A stretch of DNA of 64,000 nucleotides from the NCBI GenBank assembly GCA_003569365.1, contig BGOS01000006.1, positions 124,001 through 188,000 of the forward strand, given 5' to 3'. Positions within the stretch are counted from its first letter, which is position 1. Each line of letters starts with the position of its first letter. Origin of the DNA: Anaerolineaceae bacterium (lineage in GTDB: Bacteria > Chloroflexota > Anaerolineae > Anaerolineales > UBA11657). The translations under genes were made by a program, and so were the position numbers. This document shows, piece by piece, positions 17,692 through 24,961 of the stretch. The notes under the pieces were generated by a model. The model made no database searches. It saw only the letters and a program-made list of their open reading frames with translations, and was not told the DNA's origin.

Positions 17692-19491
17692 CTAAGTGCC
17701 CGCCGCCACGGCGGCCAAAATCAAATCGATGATCTCCAGCGCAGGCTTGGCACCCAAGTCTTCGCCCGACCGCAGGCGCACTGCAGCCCCGCCCTGTTCC
17801 TCCTCCCGGTCGCCAATCACAAGAATATAGGGGATTTTAGAGAGCTGGGCTTTGCGGATCTTGGCATTCATGCGCTCAACTCCGCCATCCCAATCAACTC
17901 GCAAACCAGCTTCGGACAGGCTTGCTGCCAGCTTCTGGCAGTAGCCGTGGTTGCGGTCAGTAATGGGCACGAGCAGCGCCTGCACCGGCGCCAGCCAGGT
18001 TGGAAAGGCACCCGCAAAATGCTCAATCAGCACCCCCAAAAAGCGCTCTGTGCTGCCAGTTACCGCGCGATGCAATACCACCGGCACATGTTCGCGCCCA
18101 TCCTCCCCGATGTAACCAAGGCCAAGCCGTGCCGGCTGAATGAAGTCCACCTGAATTGTGGATAGCTGCCACTCCCGGCCCAGCACATCGCGCGCCATGA
18201 AGTCTGCTTTGGGGCCGTAAAACGCAGCCTCGCCTTCAGCCTCGTAATAGTCCACCCCGCTCACATCTAGCGCTGTGCGCAGCGCCGCCTCCGCCTGCTC
18301 CCACTTCTCCGGATCCTGCACATACTTGCCAGCGGTTCCGCGCAGCGAAAGGCGCACGCGGTAATCCGCAAAACGGTAGCGGTTGAGAATTTCGGTGATC
18401 AGCTGCAATGCAAGTGCAAACTCACTGCCCACTTGCTCTGGCGTGCAAAAGATGTGGCAGTCGTCCTGGGTCAGCGAGCGCACACGCGTCAGCCCGCTCA
18501 GCTCACCAGACTTTTCGTATCGGTATAGGGTTGCAAACTCCGCAAAGCGCATGGGGAGCTCACGGTAAGAGTGCAAACCCATCTCACGGTAAAGCGTCAT
18601 GTGGCTCGGGCAGTTCATCGGCTTGAGGCGAAACGTGATGTTGTCATCCACCATCGGCGGAAACATGGCGTCTTTATAATTTTCGTAATGACCGGAGCGC
18701 TTATATAAATCCTCTTTCACAATGTGTCCGGTCCACACATGCTGGTAGCCATAACGCGTCTGCGTCTCACGCACATAAGTTTCCATCTGGTGGCGCAGTA
18801 GTTCGCCCTTGGGCGTAAAGAGCGGCAGGCCCGGCCCGATGTCTTCGGAGAAGTGAAACAGCCCGAGCTCCTTGCCGAGCTTGCGATGGTCGCGCTTGCG
18901 CGCTTCCTCCAGCCGCCATAAATAATCCTTCAACTCTTGCGGCGTGCGCCATGCAGTTCCGTATACGCGCTGCAGCATGGCGTTCTTCTCATCGCCCCGC
19001 CAGTACGCGCCAGCCACACTCAGCAGCTTGAAGGATTGGGCATTCAGCTGGCCCGTGTGCTCCAGATGCGGCCCGCGGCAAAGATCCGTAAATGTGTCCT
19101 GGGTGTAGAACGTGATCGCGGGCGCAGCAGGCACGCGCTCGCCAGCCTCGGCTTTCGCACCGCTAACAAGCCCGTCAATCAACTCCAGCTTGTAGGGCTG
19201 CGCGCCAAATTCGGCGCGCGCCTCGGCTGCGGTTACTTCACGCCGCACAAAAGGATGCTTGCCCAAGACAATGCGGCGCATGCCGGTTTCAATTGCCTGC
19301 AGGTCGTCGGGCGTCAGTGACCGCGGCAGTTCAAAATCATAGTAAAAGCCATCCTCGATCGGCGGCCCGATTGCAACGCGCACGTCACCAGCGAATAACT
19401 GCACCACAGCCTGCGCCATCACATGCGCAGCCGAATGGCGCAACCGGTACAGCTCTGTCTCCTCATATCGTTCCACAGTTTGTTTAGCCAT
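17692..19491 (-). CDS. thrS: Threonyl-tRNA synthetase without TGS domain
   Basis: Charges tRNA-Thr. The protein has 599 residues, about 40 fewer than the common bacterial form, because it begins directly with the N2 editing domain: the HSAAH motif is already at residues 19-23, and CRGPHL follows near residue 141. The N-terminal TGS domain (~60 residues) is missing. The class II catalytic core follows, with the zinc ligand in MNCPSH, motif 2 around YRYEKSGELSGL and motif 3 GSTERFLGVLIEHF, then the anticodon-binding domain with its terminal region RLRSGEDLG. Editing and aminoacylation residues look intact. Expression is governed by the T-box leader immediately upstream. Confidence 0.95.
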   Translation of the reverse strand: MAKQTVERYEETELYRLRHSAAHVMAQAVVQLFAGDVRVAIGPPIEDGFYYDFELPRSLTPDDLQAIETGMRRIVLGKHPFVRREVTAAEARAEFGAQPYKLELIDGLVSGAKAEAGERVPAAPAITFYTQDTFTDLCRGPHLEHTGQLNAQSFKLLSVAGAYWRGDEKNAMLQRVYGTAWRTPQELKDYLWRLEEARKRDHRKLGKELGLFHFSEDIGPGLPLFTPKGELLRHQMETYVRETQTRYGYQHVWTGHIVKEDLYKRSGHYENYKDAMFPPMVDDNITFRLKPMNCPSHMTLYREMGLHSYRELPMRFAEFATLYRYEKSGELSGLTRVRSLTQDDCHIFCTPEQVGSEFALALQLITEILNRYRFADYRVRLSLRGTAGKYVQDPEKWEQAEAALRTALDVSGVDYYEAEGEAAFYGPKADFMARDVLGREWQLSTIQVDFIQPARLGLGYIGEDGREHVPVVLHRAVTGSTERFLGVLIEHFAGAFPTWLAPVQALLVPITDRNHGYCQKLAASLSEAGLRVDWDGGVERMNAKIRKAQLSKIPYILVIGDREEEQGGAAVRLRSGEDLGAKPALEIIDLILAAVAAGT

Positions 19492-19534
19492 CGTATCCTC
19501 GCCTGCTCACTTACAAAAACTAAAGCCTTGAAAA

Positions 19535-19781
19535 CAAAAAAGCTCCCGCCCCGCACTGGGGCAAGAGCTTGGCTCTCGCGGTTCCACCCAGATTAGCCGC
19601 GCCGTGCGGCCATCTCTTCAACCTGTAACGGGGTTACCCGGTTCCCTTACTGCACTTCAGGGTTCAGCTCGCGGGGGGTTTACTGCGACGCGGTGCTGAA
19701 GGAGGGTTGCAGCCTTGCCCTCCTCTCTCTGTCAGCTCGCGTGCACAGCGCGTCCCGGTCAGCGCTTTTGCTATGAATCTG
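19535..19781 (-). promoter_or_regulatory. T-box riboswitch leader of thrS
   Basis: On the minus strand the conserved T-box sequence GGGTGGAACCGCGAG is complete (19575-19589). Upstream lies a stem I with AGAGAG and a GCTGCAA loop motif (around 19705-19735) and a candidate specifier ACC, a threonine codon, at 19692-19694, followed by a purine. Downstream, AAGCTCttGCCCC and GGGGCggGAGCTT form a terminator hairpin ending in six Ts (19535-19570), which competes with the antiterminator. Uncharged tRNA-Thr would bind and allow read-through into thrS. The specifier position was judged by eye and is less certain than the T-box itself. Confidence 0.9.
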
Positions 19782-19855
19782 TGGGCGGTATAGGACTCGA
19801 ACCTACGACCTTTGCGATGTCAACGCAATGCTCTAACCAGCTGAGCTAACCGCCC
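19782..19855 (-). tRNA. tRNA-Val (anticodon GAC)
   Basis: A 74-base cloverleaf on the minus strand. Acceptor arms GGGCGGT and ACCGCCC pair fully; the D arm is GCTC...GAGC, the anticodon stem TTGCG/CGCAA holds a TTGACAT loop with GAC, and the T arm carries GTAGG-TTCGAGT-CCTAT. The discriminator is A and no CCA is encoded. The T-box leader of thrS begins directly after its 3' end. Confidence 0.95.
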
Positions 19856-19864
19856 TTGCCGGCA

Positions 19865-19873
19865 AGTATAACA
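19865..19873 (-). promoter_or_regulatory. Extended -10 promoter of tRNA-Val (and possibly thrS)
   Basis: TGT-TATACT on the minus strand, ten bases before the tRNA. No good -35 is visible. No separate promoter is apparent between the tRNA and the T-box leader. Confidence 0.45.
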
Positions 19874-19903
19874 AACCTAGCGCCCAAGCCGGCTGCGAAC
19901 ATT

Positions 19904-20293
19904 TTATTTTGTCACCGCCACACACTCGATTTCAATTGAAGCGCCCAGCGGCAGCTTGGACACTTGCACGGTGCTGCGCGCCGGCGGTTTGTCGCTAAAG
20001 TAACCCGCGTATACCGCGTTCATACGCGCAAAATCATTCATGTCTGCAAGGAACACCGTGGTCTTCACTACATGGTGCAGGCTGCTGCCGGCAGCGTCGA
20101 GCACTGCACCAAGATTGCGCAGCACCTGATGCGTCTGCTCCTCGATCGTGCCGCTGTTGAGCTCACCCGTTGCCGGGTTGAGTGGAACTTGGCCGGCGGT
20201 GTACACCAGCTCGCCGCTGCGCACACCCTGCGAATATGGCCCCAACGCCTTGGGGGCTAGGTCCGTTGAAATTATTGTCCGCTCATTTTTCAT
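19904..20293 (-). CDS. ridA: RidA-family reactive intermediate deaminase
   Basis: Hydrolyses reactive enamine/imine intermediates formed by PLP enzymes such as threonine dehydratase. The 129-residue length is exact for the family. The GPYSQGV segment, the VYTAGQVPLNP stretch near residue 30, and the C-terminal conserved RSTVQVSKLPLGASIEIECVA (Arg about 105, Glu about 120) match the archetype. A strong ribosome-binding site (GGAGG) precedes the ATG. It stands alone between tRNA-Val and the Nudix gene. Confidence 0.93.
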   Translation of the reverse strand: MKNERTIISTDLAPKALGPYSQGVRSGELVYTAGQVPLNPATGELNSGTIEEQTHQVLRNLGAVLDAAGSSLHHVVKTTVFLADMNDFARMNAVYAGYFSDKPPARSTVQVSKLPLGASIEIECVAVTK

Positions 20294-20406
20294 GTTGCAA
20301 ACCTCCGCGCCTTAAACATTGAACAACGCGGATATTTTACACTTGTGAAGTTGTGGCGAGCGGAACCCAGTAATCTTTGGGGCACCCGGTGACTGCTCGC
20401 GCGCGC

Positions 20407-21360
20407 CTAAATAAAAATGGCAGTGTCCGGTGATGCAAGTGCGCGGCGCAGAATGTCTTCGTGCACCCAAAACATGGGCGGCAGGGCAGTAGCTGCAAAG
20501 AAGGCTGCATCCAGCGCTTCAACCCCATCCGGCCGCATGCTGCCGCCTTCCCACTCACACTCAAACAGCACCGATGTCACCTGCACTTCGTTGCCGTCCG
20601 GGTACTTCAACTGATACTGCGGGCCGGAGAACACACCAAGCAAGCGCGTGGGATGCACATCAATTTCCAGCTCCTCTTTCGCCTCGCGCACAACCGTGCC
20701 GGCCGGCGTCTCGCCAAGTTCCATCACGCCCGCCGGCAGGCCCCACAGCCCGGAGTCTGCCCGTTTGGTAAGCAAAACATGGCCGAGGGCGTTGCGCACA
20801 ATGCCCCCCACACCCACCGTCAGCATGCGGCTGGTGCCCACCAATGCGCGCACGTCCTGCAATCTTGCAGCAAGTGGGTCACTAAATCCGGGACTTTCGA
20901 ACCCACAGTTTCCTGCCTCCAAGTCGTGAACCATGCTCCGACATGAGGGCAGCGTGTTTTCAGGTAGCGTGCCACGCGCCCAAAACCGGAGCTCGCTCAC
21001 CTCGTTGAGATCCGGTTGCAAAATGCCACCAAGCATCCGGCACTCGAGAGCAAAAGTAAACGCCTGAACTTCATCACCATTGGGATAGGACACATCAAAT
21101 CTTGGGCCGGCATAAATCCCGATCAATTTCACGGGCACCACATGCGTACCAGTTTCCTCAAAAGCCTCGCGTTCTACGCTGCTGGCAATTGACTCCCCCA
21201 ACTCCATGTAACCACCGGGAACAACCCAGCAGCCGAAGTCCTTGCTGTAACCCCACAACAAGCCTCCCTCCGCATTTCGCACCAGCGCTGCAGTGCACGG
21301 TAGCAGCACTTTGCGCGGCCCGATCCGGGCGCGCAGCCACGACACGTAAGAATCAGCCAC
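20407..21360 (-). CDS. Tandem Nudix hydrolase (two Nudix domains fused)
   Basis: 317 residues hold two complete Nudix domains. The first (about residues 15-150) has the box GGYMELGE...REAFEETG, matching the GX5EX7REUXEEXGU consensus. The second (about 175-310) has GVMELGE...REAKEELEI, in which the consensus Gly after EE is replaced by Glu. The repeats share other segments, such as GPRFDVSYPNGDEVQ and GPQYQLKYPDGNEVQ, so they arose by duplication and fusion. Nudix enzymes cleave nucleoside diphosphates linked to another group; the substrate here is unknown. Divergent from surE. Confidence 0.88.
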   Translation of the reverse strand: MADSYVSWLRARIGPRKVLLPCTAALVRNAEGGLLWGYSKDFGCWVVPGGYMELGESIASSVEREAFEETGTHVVPVKLIGIYAGPRFDVSYPNGDEVQAFTFALECRMLGGILQPDLNEVSELRFWARGTLPENTLPSCRSMVHDLEAGNCGFESPGFSDPLAARLQDVRALVGTSRMLTVGVGGIVRNALGHVLLTKRADSGLWGLPAGVMELGETPAGTVVREAKEELEIDVHPTRLLGVFSGPQYQLKYPDGNEVQVTSVLFECEWEGGSMRPDGVEALDAAFFAATALPPMFWVHEDILRRALASPDTAIFI

Positions 21361-21388
21361 AGTTATCTCGAGAAGTGCGCAGTGTCGC

Positions 21389-21397
21389 TGTTATAGT
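21389..21397 (+). promoter_or_regulatory. Extended -10 promoter of surE, probably leaderless
   Basis: TGT-TATAGT ends six bases before the surE ATG at 21404. With normal initiation spacing the transcript would begin at or next to the start codon, and no Shine-Dalgarno sequence is present. Confidence 0.5.
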
Positions 21398-21403
21398 CAA
21401 AGA

Positions 21404-22219
21404 ATGACATCAAGTGCCGCGCCGCTGATAGTGTTGACAAACGATGATGGTGTGCAGTCGCCCGGACTTGCTGCCGCAGTGACAGCCCTCGAAAAGTTGG
21501 GCGAAGTGCTGGTGGTCGCACCGCTTGTGCAGCAGTCCGGCACCGGCCGAAGCATGCCTAACTATAGCAGCGGCGCCATCACCGCGCTGCGCATTGCGGT
21601 TGCGGGCCGCGACCGTGCTTGTTATGCGGTGGACGGCTCGCCCGCGCAGTGCGTGCAGCGCGCCTTGCTTGTGCTGGCGCAGCGTCCGGTGGCGCTGGTG
21701 GTTGCCGGCATCAATTATGGCGAAAATGTTGGCTCCGGCATCACCATCTCCGGCACAGTGGGTGCCGCGCTTGAGGCAGCCAGCATGGGCGTGGCCGCGC
21801 TGGCAATTTCACTTGAGACGGCGGTCGATCAGCATCATTCGCACTCTGCAGAAGTAGACTTCCGCGTGGCCGCCCACTTTACGGGCGTTATGGCGCGCCT
21901 GATTTTAGCTGCACCCCGCACTCATGATGTGGATGTGCTCAAGGTGGATGTGCCGCTGAGCGCCACCACCAGCACAGCGTGGCGCCTCACGCGCGCTTCA
22001 CGCTTGCGCTACTATGTGCCGCATGCGGTGCAGTCTTATGTACTGGGTGAGCCGCTGCGCCTGCCCTACGGACACGACACCGCTGGCGCCGAACCCGATA
22101 GCGACGCGCACGCAATTGCCGTCGGCGGCGTGGTATCCGTCACGCCGCTTTCATTGGATCTGACCTCGCGCGTGGACCTCTCTGATTACGAGGCATGCTT
22201 GCGAAGCTTGGCTCAATAA
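21404..22219 (+). CDS. surE: 5'/3'-nucleotidase SurE
   Basis: Metal-dependent phosphatase of nucleoside monophosphates. The 271-residue protein opens with the metal site LTNDDGVQSPGL, then has APLVQQSGTGRSM, VDGSPAQCV and the core motif GINYGENVGSGITISGT near residue 105. The C-terminal VSVTPLSLDLT is also typical. The gene appears to be leaderless and ends before a terminator shared with convergent genes. SurE proteins often also act on short polyphosphate, which cannot be judged here. Confidence 0.93.
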   Translation: MTSSAAPLIVLTNDDGVQSPGLAAAVTALEKLGEVLVVAPLVQQSGTGRSMPNYSSGAITALRIAVAGRDRACYAVDGSPAQCVQRALLVLAQRPVALVVAGINYGENVGSGITISGTVGAALEAASMGVAALAISLETAVDQHHSHSAEVDFRVAAHFTGVMARLILAAPRTHDVDVLKVDVPLSATTSTAWRLTRASRLRYYVPHAVQSYVLGEPLRLPYGHDTAGAEPDSDAHAIAVGGVVSVTPLSLDLTSRVDLSDYEACLRSLAQ

Positions 22220-22248
22220 ACAATCAGCAACGTGCCCGCCTCGAATCA

Positions 22249-22283
22249 AAACGGCGCCCGCTTCTGTTAGGCGCCGTTCATTT
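22249..22283. terminator. Rho-independent terminator between surE and the convergent operon
   Basis: AACGGCGCC and GGCGCCGTT form a nine-base-pair stem with an 11-base loop, flanked by an A-run and a short T-rich tail (CATTT). It lies 30 bases after surE and 30 bases beyond the end of the convergent gene. Confidence 0.75.
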
Positions 22284-22312
22284 ATCGACCGGTGCAGAGC
22301 AACCGCGAACGC

Positions 22313-22714
22313 CTAGCTGTCCTCGCCCTCGCCCTCGTCTTCACCATCCGCATCGTCTTCCGCATCTTCGTCGCGGCCTGCAGTGGCTTCCTCAAGCATC
22401 TCCGCCATGCGGTCCAGGCGCAGCCATAGATGCAGTACCTGGCCCGCATCAACCTTGCCCGTTCTCGCTGCCACAATTAGCGCCTCTTCAGTCAGGCCGC
22501 TAGTGGTGCGATATTCCAAGTAGGCCTCACGCCCTTCGAGCCAAGCGTCCCGGCAGCGCTCAACCAGTTGCACGCCATTCATGGTGCGCAACAAGCAGCG
22601 CGCAGACTGGTGAATCCGCGGGCCTTCAGATACAGCTTCGACCCAAGAGTCAGTCGATGGCTCGAAACGCGGCGGCGGCCCCTCTACGATGGTGATTTTG
22701 GCAGGCTCAGTCAT
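22313..22714 (-). CDS. Hypothetical protein with acidic C-terminal tail
   Basis: About 133 residues from the ATG at 22714 (an ATG three codons upstream is also possible). The middle is helical with many charged residues (EYRTTSGLTEEALIVAARTG), and the last ~25 residues are almost entirely Asp, Glu and Gly. No signal peptide, membrane segment or known motif. It is the last gene of the long minus-strand run that starts with E1 alpha; the spacing of 36 bases to the gene before it fits co-transcription. Function unknown. Confidence 0.6.
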   Translation of the reverse strand: MTEPAKITIVEGPPPRFEPSTDSWVEAVSEGPRIHQSARCLLRTMNGVQLVERCRDAWLEGREAYLEYRTTSGLTEEALIVAARTGKVDAGQVLHLWLRLDRMAEMLEEATAGRDEDAEDDADGEDEGEGEDS

Positions 22715-22750
22715 GTTGTTCAAATACCCAGATTCGCATCATAGCACGGC

Positions 22751-23122
22751 TCAGCCCTTGGTAAGCCACCATACGGGCAGCAAGACCACACCCGTGAGCG
22801 CCAGCAATCCAAGCAGTACATAGTAACCGTAGCGCAAAATAATGCGCTCCCAATCCCCGGAAGTCTGCTTGGCCCAATCAGCATGTGGCCGGAACATCTC
22901 TGTGAAAACTTTGCTGCCGTCTGCACGCTCAGAGTTGCCAATCACTTCCCAATCACCGGGCTGGGATGCTTCAGGCGCGCGATTGGCTTGCGCTTGCGGC
23001 GCTGGCTTCGCGGGCTGATTGCGCTTGCGGTCAGCGTCCCAGCTCTGGTAAGCCTGCCAACCGCGCGTGCCGAGCTGGTAGAGCCACAAACTTACAAATA
23101 TGAGCGTGATGAGTTGACCCAT
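22751..23122 (-). CDS. Hypothetical protein with N- and C-terminal membrane helices
   Basis: 123 residues with a hydrophobic N-terminal helix (LITLIFVSLWLY), a Pro/Ala/Gln-rich linker, a polar middle and a C-terminal hydrophobic segment (YYVLLGLLALTGVVLLPVWW). Both ends would anchor it in the membrane. It begins eight bases after the enoyl-CoA hydratase stop and is likely co-transcribed. No family recognised. Confidence 0.6.
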   Translation of the reverse strand: MGQLITLIFVSLWLYQLGTRGWQAYQSWDADRKRNQPAKPAPQAQANRAPEASQPGDWEVIGNSERADGSKVFTEMFRPHADWAKQTSGDWERIILRYGYYVLLGLLALTGVVLLPVWWLTKG

Positions 23123-23130
23123 GTGGCACC

Positions 23131-23904
23131 CTATCTCCCCTGCCAGCGAGCAGGTCGTTTGTCTAGGAACGCTTGCATGCCTTCCTTCTGGTCTTCCGTG
23201 CTGAACAACATGTAGAACAAGCGGCGTTCGTCCGCAATGCCCTCTGCCAGCACGCTCTCTTGAGCCTGGTTGACCGCTTCTTTAGCCAGGCGCACTGCCA
23301 ACGGCGCCCGCTCAGCAATTTGCTGCGCAAGCTCAATTGCCGTGCGCATGTACTGCTCCACTGGCACCACGCGGTTTGCCAGACCAAAGCGCTCAGCTTC
23401 GGCTGCATCCAAAAAGCGTCCGTTCAATATTACTTCCATTGCAAGTGCTTTGCCCACCGCGCGCGTTAAGCGTTGCGTACCACCCGCTCCGGGGATGATA
23501 CCAATATTGATCTCTGGTTGGCCAAAGCGCGCCGTCTCAGATGCCACAATCATGTCGCAAGCCATGGCCAGCTCACAGCCGCCACCCAGCGCCCAGCCGG
23601 AAACCGCCGCTATCAGCGGCTTCTTGATGCCGCGCAGCGCATCCCAAAGCTCGATGCGGTTGGCCTGCAGCATCTCCACCACCGAAGCCGCTGCCATCTC
23701 CTTGATGTCGGCCCCAGCTGCAAACGCACGCTCATCGCCGGTAATCACAATTGCACCAACGGCGGCATCGGCGTCAAACGCCAGCGCCGCGTCAACCAGC
23801 ATGCGCATGACTGCACCGTTTAGTGCATTCAGTTGCTTGGGCCGATTTATGCGGATGACACCCACCCGCCCGTGCGTTTCAATCAGAACCAGCGCGTCGC
23901 TCAT
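23131..23904 (-). CDS. Enoyl-CoA hydratase/isomerase family protein
   Basis: Crotonase-fold enzyme, 257 residues. The oxyanion-hole segment AFAAGADIKEM is near residue 62, the first catalytic Glu is in ALGGGCELAMACD (about 109) and the second in FGQPEINIGIIPGAGG (about 130). Both glutamates being present favours enoyl-CoA hydratase. The start overlaps the stop of the SDR gene by four bases (ATGA), so the two are translationally coupled. The neighbouring 2-oxo-acid dehydrogenase suggests a branched or short-chain acyl-CoA route, but the substrate is not shown. Confidence 0.9.
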   Translation of the reverse strand: MSDALVLIETHGRVGVIRINRPKQLNALNGAVMRMLVDAALAFDADAAVGAIVITGDERAFAAGADIKEMAAASVVEMLQANRIELWDALRGIKKPLIAAVSGWALGGGCELAMACDMIVASETARFGQPEINIGIIPGAGGTQRLTRAVGKALAMEVILNGRFLDAAEAERFGLANRVVPVEQYMRTAIELAQQIAERAPLAVRLAKEAVNQAQESVLAEGIADERRLFYMLFSTEDQKEGMQAFLDKRPARWQGR

Positions 23905-24533
23905 GCAATTGCACCAACACTAACTGCTGCCATTGCGCAGGCCTGCAGCACACTTGCAGCCACCGCAGCTGGCGCACCGTCCGCAGCCAACAACTCCACC
24001 CGCACCGGACTGCCGGCCAACTCGCGTGCGGCGCCGGCCACAAAGCCTTCCAAACCAGCCACGCTTGCCGCATAAGCCACGGACCCGGCGCGCTGCCCAT
24101 CGGCCTGCAGCACAATCACCGTGCCACCGCCGGTGCTCGCCATCGCCCGCACTGCAGTTTGCGTGCAAAGGAACACGCCCTTCAAATTCACGCCAACGCA
24201 GCGGTCCCACTCATACTCGTCACACTTTAGCAATGTGGCTTGGGGCCGCACCACCGCCGCATTCACAAGAATATCAATGCGCTCCCATTTTTCAAGGATA
24301 CTGTAAAACATTGTCTGCAGTCCCAGCTTGTTGCTTACATCTGCCGCGTAAGCCACGGCCGTTCCACCAGCGTCCATGATCTCCACCGCTGTGCGCTGTG
24401 CACCATCCGGGTTGATGTCATTGACAGCGACGCGCGCACCCGCGGCGCCCAAAGCCAGCGCCACGGCGCGCCCATATCCGCCGCCAGCCCCGGTAACAAC
24501 CGCAACCCGGTTGGCTAAACTGAATTGGATCAA
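23901..24533 (-). CDS. Short-chain dehydrogenase/reductase-like protein lacking catalytic Ser and Lys
   Basis: 210 residues, shorter than the usual ~250. The Rossmann motif TGAGGGYGRAVA and the structural NAAVV and VNLKGVF segments are intact, so NAD(P) binding is plausible. The active-site region is not: the strand that normally ends in a catalytic Ser reads VIVLQADGQ, and the YxxxK motif reads YAASV, with Val in place of Lys. The C-terminal substrate loop is truncated. It could bind nucleotide without catalysis or use a different mechanism. Coupled by ATGA overlap to the enoyl-CoA hydratase and 15 bases after the EthD-like gene. Confidence 0.8.
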   Translation of the reverse strand: MIQFSLANRVAVVTGAGGGYGRAVALALGAAGARVAVNDINPDGAQRTAVEIMDAGGTAVAYAADVSNKLGLQTMFYSILEKWERIDILVNAAVVRPQATLLKCDEYEWDRCVGVNLKGVFLCTQTAVRAMASTGGGTVIVLQADGQRAGSVAYAASVAGLEGFVAGAARELAGSPVRVELLAADGAPAAVAASVLQACAMAAVSVGAIA

Positions 24534-24548
24534 TTAAGTTCCACTGCG

Positions 24549-24878
24549 CTAAACAGTAGTCCCTGCCCGAACATCTTCTTCAAAATGTTCCGAGAACAAT
24601 AACGTGGTGATATCTGCCGCAAATGTTTTTAGCAATTGCTCAGCTTGCACACCTTGCGCAGACGCTAGCGCTGCATCCAAGGCTGCACGATCAGAAAAAT
24701 AAAGCTCGTGCAGCTTGTAGAAATTTGAGGGGCCACTTGGCTCGCCAATCACCACCGCAACAGAAACCCGGCACAAACCGGGCAGCTGTTCAACCAGTGG
24801 CACAAATTCGTTGGCCCAGTGCTCCTCAAAGTCCGCAATGTGCTTCGGGCGCCGAAACACAAAAGTCAACTTGATCAC
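24549..24878 (-). CDS. EthD-like dimeric alpha/beta-barrel protein
   Basis: 109 residues with the pattern of EthD-family proteins: an N-terminal beta strand (IKLTFVFRRP), FEEHWANEFVPLVEQLPGL and a Tyr/Phe-rich strand (YKLHELYFSD). Family members form small dimeric ferredoxin-like barrels found in degradation operons, often of unclear role. It lies between the E2 and SDR genes in the same direction. The exact function is unknown. Confidence 0.75.
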   Translation of the reverse strand: MIKLTFVFRRPKHIADFEEHWANEFVPLVEQLPGLCRVSVAVVIGEPSGPSNFYKLHELYFSDRAALDAALASAQGVQAEQLLKTFAADITTLLFSEHFEEDVRAGTTV

Positions 24879-24961
24879 GCGGCCACCGTAGCGACGCCAA
24901 CACCTTGGCGCATGCCAGAACTCACACCAACTCCAGCCAGTATCTGATTACCAGCGACCAA

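Noticed and set aside
17640-17700. GGCGGG/CCCGCC hairpin around the thrS stop as a terminator
   Set aside because: It includes the stop codon and no T-run follows on the minus strand.
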